Notes under the pieces: generated by a model
The model's input: the letters and a program-made list of their open reading frames with translations, nothing else
What the model was told of the DNA's origin: nothing
Databases searched by the model: none
Part shown: piece by piece, positions 13,182 to 26,540 of the stretch
How the letters are laid out: each line of letters begins with the position of its first letter
How positions within the stretch are numbered: position 1 is the stretch's first letter
NCBI GenBank assembly: GCA_002803225.1
Contig: NXFV01001621.1
Span: 1 to 64,000 of the forward strand
Source of the DNA: Gamarada debralockiae
Taxonomy: Eukaryota > Ascomycota > Leotiomycetes > Helotiales > Hyphodiscaceae
Direction of reading: 5' to 3'
Length of the DNA stretch: 64,000 nucleotides
Made by a program: the position numbers and the translations under genes

Positions 13182-16100
13182 GAAGTGACTGAGTAGCAAG
13201 CTTGAAGGTGTGAGTACTGCAAGCGTGTAGTTAGTATCGGTTGGACAAGGTCCTCTGAGAGGCTGCTGTTGGAGCATATCGACACTAGAGCGAGGGAGAT
13301 TGCGAATAGCAAAAGAGCAACAACAAATCATAGGATAGAAGAAGTGCGGAATAAACATGTGGTTGATTCTTTGGGCGCCTGGGGCTGGCTCAACAATGAA
13401 ATTGCCAGGGTGATTGACCTGTGGTGGTACACGTCACATACAATTGGGATCGCGTTTGACGAAAGCGATACACTCGAAGCCCTCTTCAACGGTGACACCA
13501 ATGGGAGAAAAGAAGCGTACTGCAGGATGACATTTTAAAATTTTGTGCGAAAAAAAGTTGACGGATAAATTTTTTGGTCTCTTGGATCCTCGACTTCTTA
13601 AGACGAAAAAGACCACTCGGAAAAACGATCGGAAACAGCTGACAGCTGAAAATTATATATAACTCCGGGGAAAGCTGAAGGATTTATGCTTACTATCAGT
13701 CATTTGCAGCGCGTCCCCACCAGTAAACTCGCCCACCACAATGGTTGTAGGATCGCTCAATCCAATCTTTTCGACTCAGGGTTTTTGTCGAAAGGCTCGA
13801 TTCACCCGACAGCAGATCGTGGTGCGAGCGTGCTCGATTCCCCCGACGAGTCCAGGCGGCGTTGAGTATAAATCCAACCAGCTAGGTGATGGAGGGTCGA
13901 TTGAAGACCCTTTTTGGAGGTCTCCCCGCAAATATTAGAGGGGGAGAAGAAGGGTTGGAAAGATATCCTTAGCGGAGGATATAGTGTTGGAACTCGAGTG
14001 GATAAAACGCGAAACCAGTAAGACAGAATTGAAGCCTGAAAGCACAGGCCACCAAATAGATTTTGGCAAATAATGGGTGGCTTGACTGGGACGCCGCCAC
14101 GCTAATAAGGGCTCTAAGAATATCAATCAACCTGGATCCTGGACCGTGCGAAGCTGGATTGAGATGGAGTCTGGGACTGCCTGGCTCTCACTGGTGGCGA
14201 GCACCCTGGATAGTGGAAGCGTTTCAAGTGGAGACCTGTGTGCAGTGATTGACTGGACTGCCTGGTGAATACGGATACAGTCCCACAGCCGCCAGTCCGC
14301 TTCTACAGTGCTTCTCTGGCGCGCTTTTTTTAAACTCGACTCCTCGTCCCGCCTACTGCGAGAAAAAAAGGTTTCTCGATACCCTAGCTGCCGTTGCTGA
14401 CTGCACCAGATCGTTTCGGGGGCCGAATTTGGGAGATCTGGGATATTTCCCGCGTTCGTTTCGTCCTTGTGACCGTGCGCACTATTCTTATTCTCACCCC
14501 AAGCAAGGAGAGCTCAGCGACGACTATCTTCGAACAAGCCAATGCCTTTGGACAATTGGTGTTGATGTTGTTGACTGGGACCTATGTCAGCGGACAGTGA
14601 CAACGGCAACGGCAAGAGCTTCGATTCAGTCTGAGGTGCCGATGCCGATTGGAACGAGAGGCTGCCAGGCCTAACTAGCGAATCAGCAGGAGCGACGCTG
14701 AACTCCAGAAAGATTTTGGATGAGCTCGATCTCGAAGGCAGAGCAAATTACAGAGTATGCAACCAGAAAATGATTTGCAAATTTTGGAGGTGGAGCACTG
14801 GCTAGAATCCTGGATTTGTTAATCTGGCTCATGCTGCCTCTCGAAAAGGGACAGACGTGGCTGACCTTCAAAAACACGAGTAGTAGAGTTGATAACTATT
14901 GAGGCAAGGCTGCCAAGAAATGCTTTTCGATTCGTTGGAACTTCCCTCTTTCAGGGGTTGGAACCTGTTGGAAATCCTGGCAGTTGCAGAGCTGAATTGA
15001 CAACCTTGGCCTACCCACTTTGAATATGAGAAGTCGCCGTTGAAAGAGGAGTTGTGAAATCGAGATTTCAAGTGGTATCTTTTGAAAGATTGAATTCAGT
15101 GAACGATCTTAGTGCTGAAAATGATGCTTCTCAGAGGTAATTCGGTGTTTGTTCAGGGGTTATCGACTCACTGGAGATTTCTCTAGGTGCGGGATCGAGA
15201 GATTAAGAATTCTAATCTGGTTGCCGCTAACGCTGTCGAGGAAGGGCTCTGAGCGCGGGCTGGTGTGTATTCCAGGTTGTACGCATCAGCTACTTTCCCA
15301 ATGATTCTTCGATTGATCTTCGTGATTGTGAGTGCCCATTCCCTGGATTTGGATTTAATCTTACCAACCCCCGGAACCACCAAGAAACTCGCACAAAATT
15401 CAATAGAGGCAACTGATCAACTAAATGTCGCGCGAGGCCACGGAAATCGGTAATGGTTCTTGGGATTTAACTATTTAAGACTGTGGGGGGAGACTCGAGG
15501 CAGAAGTATGAAAACCATCTTAGCTTTAAAGTTTGCAAGCGGTACAAGCGTTAGATCTGATCAATTTGGCGTTTCCAAGGCGAAGGTTTGACTTTTAGAA
15601 GGAGCCAATTATTTTGAAGATCGGAGCCAGGTAACATGCCGTTGCTCACTTGCATTCGCGGACTGGCCAAGGATGGGTTTTGACGCAGTTTCAATTTGGT
15701 GGCATAGCATCTATTCGCTGAAATTCTATCTAGATCAGTGGATCATACACACAGATTATCATCCAGAAATGACGTATCAATTTCTTCAGGTACAGTCCTG
15801 GGGCCTTAAAGTTTCGCGAGAGCCTCACAGAAGACAGGACATGGCCTTGAACCAAGACAAAGCTACAGTGTGGTCCAATGAAGCCAGGTATGGGAAGCAG
15901 TAGGTCTCAGTCTGAGAATGCATAGAGGAGAAATTAGCCAATAGTTAATGCCGTTTGTATATTAATTTTGAGTGTCCAAAGAAAATGCCACCAAATACGA
16001 TTGAGTGTACGGAGGTTTGAAATGCGCTGAGGTGGAGGGGCACGGTAGAATGAATGACTACCGGTCCGTATGCAGGGCTGGCATTGATCTGCCCCAGAAG

Positions 16101-19100
16101 AGGATGGCGTTTTCGACCAGCTGTGACACTGCTTTGCGCCTCCCGAATAGCAAAATTTTGATAGCCTGCATCAACAATTGTTTCTTTTAACGGTGCTTCT
16201 TGCCGTTAGCCAACAGAGTTATTACCACGATCATCTTAGACTGTTTAGTTCATCTTTCTATGGTCCCTTCAATAGGGGAGTTGGGTTATGAAGCCACACT
16301 GTCCAGTTTGATTCGCTCCCCAAGCTACTTTACTACGTTGCGGTCTCCACGTTCTAGGTACCTCACTCAGGACACTAAAGATAATGTTGAAGGAACTACC
16401 AAACTTCGAAGGATCCTGCAGCATCGGACTTTTTGACTTTTCACTGTCTCAGCTCCTCTTTTAGGAGTGTGGTCTCGAATCTCGATGATGATTCAACAAA
16501 TTCAGGGAGCTTTAACTCAAAGAAATGTGACACACCGTTGTGGCTTTTTCTGTCCGCCTGAACCGTCATCTTCTTCAGGGAGAAAAGCTGGAGAATACCC
16601 ACATAGATCAAAATCTCAACCAATATTCTTCAAGCTGGAGATTAATGCTCCCAGCAGCATGGCTCTCAGGCCTCAGCAATTATGTAAGAGAACACTACAA
16701 CACAGTAATTGAACACTTCGTGCAGGAATACCCCGCCTTTTCGAGGCGACAGCCAAGGAATATTCAAGCTACTGTACCCACCTGCTGAACGTTCCGACCT
16801 CAAATATTATATAGATCCGCTTTGTAGAGGCAGAATTAGGTTTAGGTAACGTAGTTATACCATCAACATCCAATGAAAATCTTACCCAAAGTTAATTAAA
16901 GCATCAGGACTTTCATGATTATGAGATTCCTCCCAGAATTCCTTGATGATTGTCGTGTATTCAATCTTAACCACTCCATGTAAAGGCAGGCTCTTCCGAC
17001 AAGCCCAGACCATGTTCATGCAAGTAATTAGATCCCTGGACGCATTCGAAGCAGGGCCAAGAACGGACACGGGTGGAGAAAAGCTATTTCAGGGCTTGTC
17101 TCCCGTCTCCCAGTCTGCGAATAGGGTCATCGCATGCTGAACCTCATCAAACGCCTACCCGCAGCTCTCGATAGTTCTAGTTCCAAGCCTCTCACCAGCC
17201 GATAGTCACGCACATCACCTCCTGCACAGTACCAACTCGAACGCCACCTGAATTGCTGCTTACTGGCTGCCGAGTTCTTTTTCTGGAGCCAAAAGGAAGA
17301 CCTCCTACCTCATGTCGCAGTCAACATCAACTCCAGATCCACACCCACACACAAAAATCAATTCGAAAAAGTTAGAACAAGCAATCGAAATTTCTCATCT
17401 CAGTCTCTTGTGCAGGCTGAACCTACCACCTGCCATGCTCGAATCTGTCCCGCTTCTAATTGGGGAAAAGTCGATGGCCCACCTATTAATCGATCCAAGG
17501 CTAGAACCGGTTTCTGAGCCCAGACCGAGGGACGGGAGCAGACTTCACTTCCCCGCCCGATCCGGATCACGATTCGGTTCGGACCGAGACTCCTGATTCT
17601 TTCATATTCAGATCGAAAGGCAACGCTTCATTTTCAATCGCAAAAGCTAGGTACAATTTACAGCTCTCGTGGTAGATCATAAGGTTTTAGATCTTTAAGG
17701 AGTGAAGCTCAAAATGCCAGATACCAGCACCCGAACTTTTCTACGTTGCACTGCAGCGGCATTGTCTCGGCTTTGATGCTGAACGGAATGGCGATCTTGT
17801 GCCATGTGATGTATCAACACGGCCGCAGCTAGAAAAGCACCTCCCGTTACACATCCTGCAGACGGCCAATCCACAGCTGCCGATGTACTTTCTCAGTGCA
17901 TACAATATGCAGGCTTCTCCCAAAGGCTCAAAGCTCAACAAATTCCTTCAAGGGTCGCACATGGGTTTGGCCTGCTGATGGCCCCGGCTTTTGCTTCCAG
18001 AGGCTGGTTGGAGTTGGTGGAGGGTGGTGGTTGCCACGTTCTGGCGATTTTCGATTCTTGAAGCTCCAACATAACGGTGAGGGGAACTGGGCATTGCTTT
18101 TTTCTCTAATTCTCAAGATGGATGGCCCACGCCGATGATATCAATCGACAGGAATCGAGGCCTCGACCTGGCGTTCTGCACCTCCAATGAAGTCATGATG
18201 CTATTGATTAGAGGCTGTGACAAATTCCAGGCTGATGCATGGGTAAAGCACTCCTCACTTGGAAACGGTGACGAATTGGGCCGCCCGCATCCGGTAAAGG
18301 ATAATCAGCAATCGACCAAGGACTTAAACAGAACCAGCAAACTCATGTCCCAGTCATTAAAATCGCAAATAAGCATGAGCGATATTGAAAGAATCGGTGA
18401 GCGGCGATGGCCGTCGATGTTGAAGGTGTTGAGACAGGAGGTAGGTACATTGGTACAAGCTCCTCCGCCAAGGATCTAACACGACCTGCTTGCTGTACGC
18501 TCGAGCCATACCCGTCCAGATCATCGCCGCCTTACCGCATCTTCACTGGTGCCATATCGCACTTTCTTACATCGTCCTTCTCCGCCTCATCATCGTGACG
18601 ACAAACACCTTCCGCCCAAACCCACGAACCATCCCAGCTGCAAAATACCTCAATGTCATGTAACAATGGGCCTCGATCCTCCCAGCCGGGCAGCTGAAAC
18701 AGGTCCGGTCTCAGTGGCGCTGTCTCGGGATTCTTCACAAGTCAATGAGCCTGCAAAGTATCGACAGAGCATCCAGCGGCCAGAGCCCGTGACACGACGC
18801 AAGATGGCAAGGCGCAGATCTTTCTCCTCCAGTAGGTCGTCGAACAGTGTTTGTGTCCATTGTGTTCATCGTCTTCTGCGGTCTGTCACGCGGGTAGCTA
18901 CGGCGCAATCTGAACACTGCTTTCATCCTTCCGAACGCGGAGGAGGATTCCGGGCCCTTGGAATTCCATGAATTCATCCATGGACTTGCATGGTTTGCTG
19001 TCGTCGCCGAGGGCCTCCGGGGGAGAGGAGATTGATCATTTGGAAGGCGGTAATTGGTATTCTATAGTGTGATTGTGCGCTGATAAGGAACGGGCGTCTG

Positions 19101-21309
19101 CATTCGCTCTCCCGGGTTGAAATTCAGGGGCTTGGGATCAAAACATGCATAGCCTAATATCCGTCTGGTCACAGTCACGCAAAAGGACATCAGGTGAACA
19201 AGTTGTGAATCCGAATGCAGAATGAAGTGTCTTCGTTGGGTATACTTACATGCACAGTTTGATTTGAGCTTGGGAAGCCTTCTGCAAAGTTGCGGCCAAG
19301 ACCTGCTGTGGAATGACGGCTGGCCGTGACGCTTGGAGTCCGTCCAGGTCGCACGAGATGTGCTGTCAAAAGCAATGAACCACAGGTCAGAAGTGACGCC
19401 GGTGGTTGCACGAGGCTGGTTGGTACTTTTTGGAAGGCCGACTCTCTTAATGGTCTGCCCAAGTTGGCTAAATCGGGACGGTGTTGTGTGTGGTTGCACT
19501 AAGAGACACTGCCCCTTTACTCCTTACCTGGATACCCCTATTCACGATTACGAGGTGGATCTCCTCGAACGGTGGTCTCTGCTCCTCAATTGACTACCGG
19601 GTTTACCCAGATGCTATTGAAGCTTTGGTGCGCCTCATCTGCTAGACGCTACCGGCACTCGAGGACCCACGGTTGGTAACACAAAGCCGTCCTCGAACTT
19701 TGTCCCCTATCTGAGCCCTATCCTCGCTCAGGACGGTCAAAAGCCTCACTGACAGATCCCTTACCGGCTATAGCATACTGGCACATGTCACTACTCAACA
19801 GCCAGGTCATCATTGTCTCTTCGAAATTGCCGACGACCTCCTGGACAATATATAAATGTACATCAATTCCAACTATGGCTCTGGGATTCTCAATTTCTTG
19901 TTTCTTTCCCCTGGATCATACTAATTAGCAATCGTAATTTTACGTCTCGATTGTGATAGCTTTGTCACGACACGAGAACATCGCTGTCACATCCTTCTCA
20001 TTGTTACATTTCCTCGTCTCTGACTGCCTTGAAAGTCATTATCGTGAGGCGGAGTAGCCAGGACCCCGCCTGATCTGCGGGTCGCAAGCAGACAGAGGAA
20101 TCGGTGACCGAATATGAACTTTCATGGTATTGGCCCCTTTTCATAGGATTTCAAGATCCTCCTGCTGCTCAGCGCTCCGTTCTTGAATCGCTCCACTCTT
20201 TAATCTCTCTAAGCCCAACTAAAGGCGTTGGATTTCACATGTGAGTCATTTCGATGGCAGGCAGAGTTTTAACCCTCTTCACCGAAACACAAATATCGTG
20301 AGATTGGCCGCAAATTTGGCCGCGAGGGATGCGCGTCGTCGCTGGACGAGAACCACGAAATATTGAAATCCTTCTTTCTTGCTATTGGATACATGTTTTC
20401 GTCCTAATTCCTGAAAGCCCCCCTTTTAGAGAGAAAAATTTGCTCACCAAATTTGACGTTTTCGTTGAGCAGGAGTTCAGGCACCGCCGGATACTCTGAT
20501 GAGCTGGGGGACTCGATTAAGAAATTTCCTCTTTTCCATCGTGATGATCGTAATCGTTATCATCAGAATCATGAATCTCCAAGCTCGAAGTTCGTACCCA
20601 GTAAGAGTCTGTATTAAGTTCGGAAGCTTCGATCAAGTCCACAGCGTCTCATGCTCTCTGCAAGGTGAGGATGATTCTGAAACCTAGGCAGGACTGCTTT
20701 CACATCCCGCAAGAGACCTCCACAATCTTCTTCTTCCTCCCCTGACTTTCCTCACCAATGCTGACACTACTTGTTACAGTGTACGTGAAGGTTTCATTTC
20801 CCATCATCTTGGGTTGTGTCGTCTCTTCTCCAATGCTCTCCCCTATTCCTCGGCTCGGTACCTGGAACTAGGCAAATAAAGTTTTCTGAATTGTTAAATT
20901 GCTTTGAGAATTGTGCATTTGCATCAATGAGTGATTAGTAAATAAATTTTCGGGTTGGATTGAACGATTCGAGTAGGGGATACGTTAATACAAGTCTTGT
21001 ACGCATTATTTCATTTCTTGAGTGCCTTTCGAACCTGTCGGTGAATCTGAACATTCTAGCTTGGTCATTGGCTCGAATTGACTGACGGACATATGAATAC
21101 TTTAATCGATCTCAGCAATCAACTGAGAACCCTGGGTGGGTTGGGCAGATGGGCTCTGGGTCAGTCATTCCAATAGAGCGATTTTCTTTCATGTTTTGCA
21201 GCCTGCAACATTGTGTGAGTGATCGCTTTAGTCCCTGGCAGACGCTGGATTTGAATCATCGAAATATCTTGAGCGATTTGCAAGTGAATCGTTGATATTA
21301 GATGAGCAA
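13182..21309. other. 8.1-kb stretch without a recognisable gene, upstream of vib-1
   Basis: No open frame longer than about 145 codons and no family match on either strand. Weak candidates only: an ATG at 13741 in good context (CCACCACAATGG) about 80 nt after a TATA-like ATTATATATAAC opens a 65-codon frame, and a TATA-like site lies near 19849. The first part probably holds the vib-1 5' UTR and promoter. The base composition is ordinary, not AT-collapsed. Confidence 0.5.
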
Positions 21310-23073
21310 CTATTGTTCCCAAACACTCCTCCTCTCAATATCTTGTCTCATCGGCGCTTCTTCCAGGAACGTAGAGACACCGTCAGTCCACGCCTTGCCC
21401 TTCAGGACATCGAGCTGATTGTGTTTCCTCTTATTGTCTTCGGTACCATCTTTCCACAGGCCATCATACGCCTCCCAGTCATCCTTCTCAATGTCGATCC
21501 ACCTGCCTTTCCCAACGCCTCTCGCAACGTGTTTCTGCAACAGGACCATATTTCTGAAGTCTCGCGTAAACTTGTCCACTTCCCAATATTCGCTGTCTTC
21601 ACCCAGCACATATCCACAACGGGCAATTATGGTCTTCATCTTCACCCATTGATTGTTCCAGTCTATGCCAGCCTCACCCATCCATCGTAGCGCTTGCAAC
21701 CAGTCTGTGCAACCCTCTAGGTCCAAATATTCCAAATTGTATGAGTGATTGGCTAGTCGCTTTAACATGGCTGCTGCCTCCCTAAAGTCGTCGTCGAGAG
21801 AATGCGAGTAGTAATTCGTACCCCCATACTGAATATCCTTCCCATATGGCGAGGACATAACGGCGGTTTTGGCGTTCGGGGTGAGTGATGGTACGGGCCA
21901 GAACGCCAGGGACAGATGTGTAAGAGTTGGGATATGCTTCGAGAATGCTAAAAATCGCGGCCAGGAAATCGTTGATGGCGGGTGAGAGATTGAGAGGTGT
22001 GTGAGGTGCGGCATGGCTGGGCTCAGTGAGCGGGTGATGGATTCTTCCCAAGACAATTCTGCCGTATCGTCCGGCGGCGGCGTCACTGGCTTTTGCACAA
22101 GCTCGATAAGTTGCTTGAATGATACCGATCGACCAACGGAGCCAGAGAGATCGAGTCTGTAGAATCCTTCGTTATTGTCGCCTGCTTCGCGTTCCATCCC
22201 ATTATCCGCAGGTGGCATAAGCAGGTCATTCAAACCCTCTGAACCAACCCCGTCTTCAGGCCCATAAACCGCAATATTACTGAGCAATTGTATCCTCAGT
22301 CCGGTCGGCAAATCCGCCAGGTTGTGCTTCTCGTAGTCTGAAGTTGACCCCGAGTCAGTAATCGTTCAATCTACATGAATGATGTGTCCCAAGACATCCT
22401 TCCAGACTAATATAACTCTGTCTTGGAAATGTAATATCCAACCCTCCAAAGAAACTCACCTCGTATGAATTCCCAGTCCCTTGCCATAATTCTCAAACAC
22501 GTATTCTGCAGGCTCCTTGGCCTCCCAACCCCTTTGACATGTAGACCGGGAAAGTGGTCAACGTCGTGCAGATACAAGCGTTCCTTATTCCGAGCCCTCG
22601 AGCTGGGTGCATGCCGCGAGCCTTCTAGCCATGATCGCGGCGGCGCAGGGCCCGGAGGGAGTCTTCGTCCCGCTGCATCAAACCGTTGCCTGCGATCGCG
22701 AGGTCTGGGTGTGGGAGTTTCGGGTTGAGATAGAAGCTGGCGGATCTGAGGAGGAAGAGTCGGTGTCACGACCGTCGAAGGAGTAGTGGCAGGACTCACA
22801 TGCGATCTGCGGAGGGAAGTTATCAATTCGTTCACGGTGGGTGGAGCATCATTGTCTGCCAGAGAGATGTTAGATGAGGTTCGCAGAATGCAAGAAAACA
22901 ATCGTCCAAATAATTTCAGCACGCCACGATCGCTGACGTCGTGGAGAAGAGGGGGCGGGGTAAAAGACAGGCGTACGGCTGTTGGAGCTCGAGGAAGCTC
23001 CTGTTGAATTTAACGATGGATGAACTGTACTTGGTGGCTTGGAGTATTGGGTGGTAAATCGTTTCTTTGGCAT
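21310..23073 (-). CDS. Hypothetical fungal protein with a leucine-rich C-terminal half
   Basis: Three exons. The first starts at 23073 (MPKKRFTTQYSKPPSTVH), is Ser/Pro-rich and ends near 22940; its donor is uncertain, though the acceptor after CTCTCTGGCAG is good. Exon 2 runs to 22460 and exon 3 is 22337..21310, joined through a 122-nt intron (CGAG|GTGAGT...TTCAG|AC) that restores REFIRDYEKHNLADLP. The total is roughly 520 aa. The middle is Arg/Pro-rich and reads ARNKERLYLHDVDHFPG and LRIMARDWEFIR. The last 330 aa contain leucine-rich-like turns (MPHLTHLSISHP, IPTLTHLSLAF, NLEYLDLEGCTDW) and a conserved-looking block WNNQWVKMKTIIARCGYVLG. This resembles an F-box/LRR-type fold, but I see no F-box. 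The function is unknown. It is divergently arranged with the P450 across 840 nt. Confidence 0.7.
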
Positions 23074-23912
23074 GGAGGAGATATTTGAGGTTGGTTGCCT
23101 CGATGGGGAGATGCGATCGTGGGAGAGATGTCGAATTTATTTGGAGTTGACGCATCAGGCGCGTTTTGGGTCGCTGACTCACTCAAATCGCACACTATTT
23201 TGGAACCATTGAGGCCTCCACTAACCCTCAAAGTCTATTCGATGATAATGAATCATTCTCTCATTTCGAGCAAATTGAATTCTAGATCTTCCTCATCATT
23301 CGAGCGATGAAGTGGTCGATGATCCTGTCTATTGGGCAGGGGATCTTCATGGTCGAAATGACTCCCCGCCCAAGTATTTTTTTTCTAGGGGAGCTTATAG
23401 GATTTGAAGGACATCGAATTGGACATCAAATGCGTGGAAAGCGGAATTTTCAAATCCAATCCCACATCCAAATCGCTCATATTTGCCGAGCTCGTGAAAT
23501 CTTGGAATCCAACGATCGAGATAGCTCGTACAGCCCTTTATACGAGGCATCGAATCAGCATCTACAGGCACTTACAACTAGAGTACAGTAGTTTCCTGCA
23601 CTATTTCTCCGGCTGTGTTATCTCAGTCGCGAATACTTTGTCTTTCCACTCCCCACATGCTCGATTTTCTTCAATACCTTGTTAATTGGAATATAAGACA
23701 CCAACCTTTCAAAGCGCTTCAGCGATTCCAATTCCGAAGGCAAGGTTCCTGGGAAGCACAGAAACCCGAGTCTTCATTCTGATTGAACAATTGAAACCGA
23801 GGATATCGCTAAACGCACTTACCTCTTCAAGAAGCCCGTTTTCAATCATTGGAAAATATCAGGACGCTTAGTATTTTATGCTCCAAGTCTTGCGGTATTC
23901 CCAGCCCTCAAC
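23074..23912. other. Divergent intergenic region between the LRR-like gene and the P450 gene
   Basis: 840 nt holding the promoters of both flanking genes. Small overlapping frames only. No clear TATA box before the P450 start. Confidence 0.5.
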
Positions 23913-26146
23913 ATGACCACCATTTCTTCCCTTCTCGAAACTCTCTACGCAGCGCGATATCAGATCCTCCTCCTCTTTCTGGGCACCTTCGCATGGCAGC
24001 AATGGAGTTCCTATCGTCGTCTCTCAAGGTTCAAAGGACCATTCTTGGCTCAGTTCACCAATTTATGGATGGCGAGAGCAGTCGCCAGCAAGAGACAACA
24101 TTTGGAGTTGTTTGAGGTCTATGAGAAGTACGGCGAGCTGGCTCGAGTTGGACCGAGCATTCTTTTGACTAGCGACCCTGAACTATTGCAACGCATGAGC
24201 TCTGCAAGGTCTGGGTATACGAGAGCGGATTGGTATTCAGGACAGAAGCTTGAGGTCGACCAAGATAATTTGTTTTCGACCTTGGATGAGAAGATTCATA
24301 CGAAGCGGAGGGCTCTGATGGCTCCCGGGGTGAGTAAACTTTCGAATGTGGCGAACTCCCACGGACCATTATTGGGCTGCTTAATTAATTGCTGTCAATC
24401 GTATTGTTTTCTTCGAGGGCATTATCGTCGTCGAGAGCTTTCTCGTTATCGAGACTACCGGCCGATCCTTTGACCTCCTCTCACTGACAATTCTTCCAGT
24501 ACACCGGCAGAGAAATTGCGGGACTTGAAGAAGCAGTCGATAAACACGTGATTGAGTACATCAATTTAATCAAGAAGAAGTACATTTCTCGCGGCTCCGA
24601 CTTACGACCAATGGATTTGGCACGAAAAATGTCATTCTTCACCATGGACGTGACTACTGACATTGCATTCGGACGATGCTGGGGCTGTTTGGCCAAGGAC
24701 GAAGATGTTGATAAGTGGTTCGAATCAAACGAGCTCCAGCTCCCGAATGCAATCATGGTCTCTACAATACCCTGGATGGCAAGACTCTTCCAAATACCGA
24801 TCATCGGTAGACTCGTGATGCCGTCAGACAAGGATAAGACTGGTGCAGGAAGGCTCTTGGGGTAAGTTCGGGCCCAAGAATAAGGTGGCAGTCACTGACT
24901 ATCTATCACAGGATCGTCAAGGAAGTGGTCAGGAGAAGATTCGACCTTGAGCACGCAGGCCAGAAACAGGATATGATGGGTTCGTTCATCCGCCACGGTC
25001 TCACGAAATCAGAAGCCGTTGCAGAAGCCACTTTACAGATGCGAGTGCCTCCCCAGTTTTCCAGATATTAAATGCTAATTTCACAACAGTGTGGCTGGCA
25101 GCGACACGACAGCAACAACTCTCCGCGCTACGATGCTATTCGTTATGACCAACCACCATATTTACAAGTCCCTGCGGGCCGAGATAGACTCTACCATCGT
25201 CCAAAGCCCCATCATCTCCGACGAACAAGCCAGAACTTTGCCATATCTCCAAGCCGTCATCAAGGAAGGGGTGAGTTATTTGGGCAGTAGAGGGTTTCCT
25301 TTAATAGACTGTTTATGGGTTAAGACTCATGAATTATGTCTCTGGGACATAATCTTCCGAACAAAGTGAGCAATTACTGACCCCGGTCATCTAGGCCCGA
25401 ATGTGGCCTCCAGCCTCGGGACTGTTGTCCAAGAAAACCCCACCTGAGGGAGATACCATCAATGGCGTATATATCCCCGGCGGAATTGATATTGGTCAAT
25501 GTGCCTGGGGCGTGCAGCGGAGCAAGGAAGTTTATGGAGGGGATAGTATAGTATTTAGGCCGGAACGATGGCTCGAGGCCAAGGGAGAGAAACTAGAGCG
25601 GATGGAGAGGAGCTTAGGGCTTGTTTGGGGTTATGGTACGTATTTCTCGGAGTACTCATTTTTTTCCTACTCTATGCGTGTTCGTGGGTCCTAAGAGTAA
25701 AATTTCCGTCAAAGAGTTATATCTGGAGGAAAGAGAATGCCTCGGAACTCACGAGCTCCAATCTTTCAACTCTTTTGAGCAATTGCTGACTCCCAGATTT
25801 CGCAGGGAAATATTCGTGCCTGGGAAAGAACATTGCATGGATGAAGCTGAACAAATCTCTTTTCGAGGTTCGTATTCATACAGTCTCTTTGCGTTTTCAT
25901 ATTCCAACATCTCAACTTGTGACAAGTCGAGACTCAGAAAAGCCTCTCCAGGAGCCTGTGACTGCATTACTCCCGGTCGCCCCATTGATTCCAATATTGG
26001 AACTTCGCTAATCTGGGACGCTGTAGCTCTTGAAGAATTTTGATTTTACTTTGATAGATCCCACCAACCCGTGGAAGAGCGAGAGTTGTGGGCTATGGCT
26101 GCAATCGGAAATGTTTGTGAAGGTTACTGAGCGAGGCGGCCGCTAA
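23913..26146 (+). CDS. Cytochrome P450 monooxygenase (pisatin-demethylase-like)
   Basis: ER-anchored heme-thiolate monooxygenase. Seven exons: 23913..24329, 24500..24861, 24912..25040, 25090..25270, 25395..25635, 25806..25867 and 26036..26146. They join in phase to 500 aa, normal for the family. An N-terminal membrane anchor (YQILLLFLGTFAW) precedes the catalytic core. The I-helix motif is AGSDTT, the K-helix ExxR is EGAR and the PERF-like segment is FRPERWLE. The heme loop WGYGKYSCLG carries the cysteine ligand, and the C-terminal part reads NFDFTLIDPTNPW. The heme loop starts with Trp where most P450s have Phe. Intron 3 (25041-25089) uses a GC donor (GCGAGT...ACAACAG); the last intron has a weak GTTCGT donor. 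These features resemble fungal pisatin-demethylase/benzoate-type P450s, but the substrate is unknown. It converges with a peroxygenase gene. Confidence 0.92.
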
Positions 26147-26540
26147 GGAGTCAACTAATACCGAAATAACTTTTTGCAACAAATACCTCCACCCACTTTG
26201 GTGGTAGAAAATTTTCAACGCATATCTGAACGAACTAACCCATTATATCGCTTGCCTGCGTGTCGGTCAATCGATATCAGCTTCCTTTTGCTATTATTGA
26301 CAGTCAATGTCTTCTCGCCAAATGAATGTCTCAATTTCCAACATAAGGCACTGAGCGGCCGAATCCTTCTCAGCTGCTAACGCACTCTTTGCAGCATAGT
26401 TTTCCGGGTGCAATTGAAAGTAAGGAACGCCTACAGCCTCCTCAGACAATTATATATTAAGAAGTGTACGGAATTCCTGAACCTTGTCACAACAGCCCAT
26501 AGAAAGTCGAAGACAACTCTCAATCACAAGCTCTTCACAA
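26147..26540. other. Convergent intergenic region between P450 and peroxygenase
   Basis: 394 nt, moderately AT-rich, holding the two 3' UTRs. It includes two close GCGGCCGC/GAGCGGCC-like GC patches near 26138 and 26356. No gene recognised. Confidence 0.5.
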
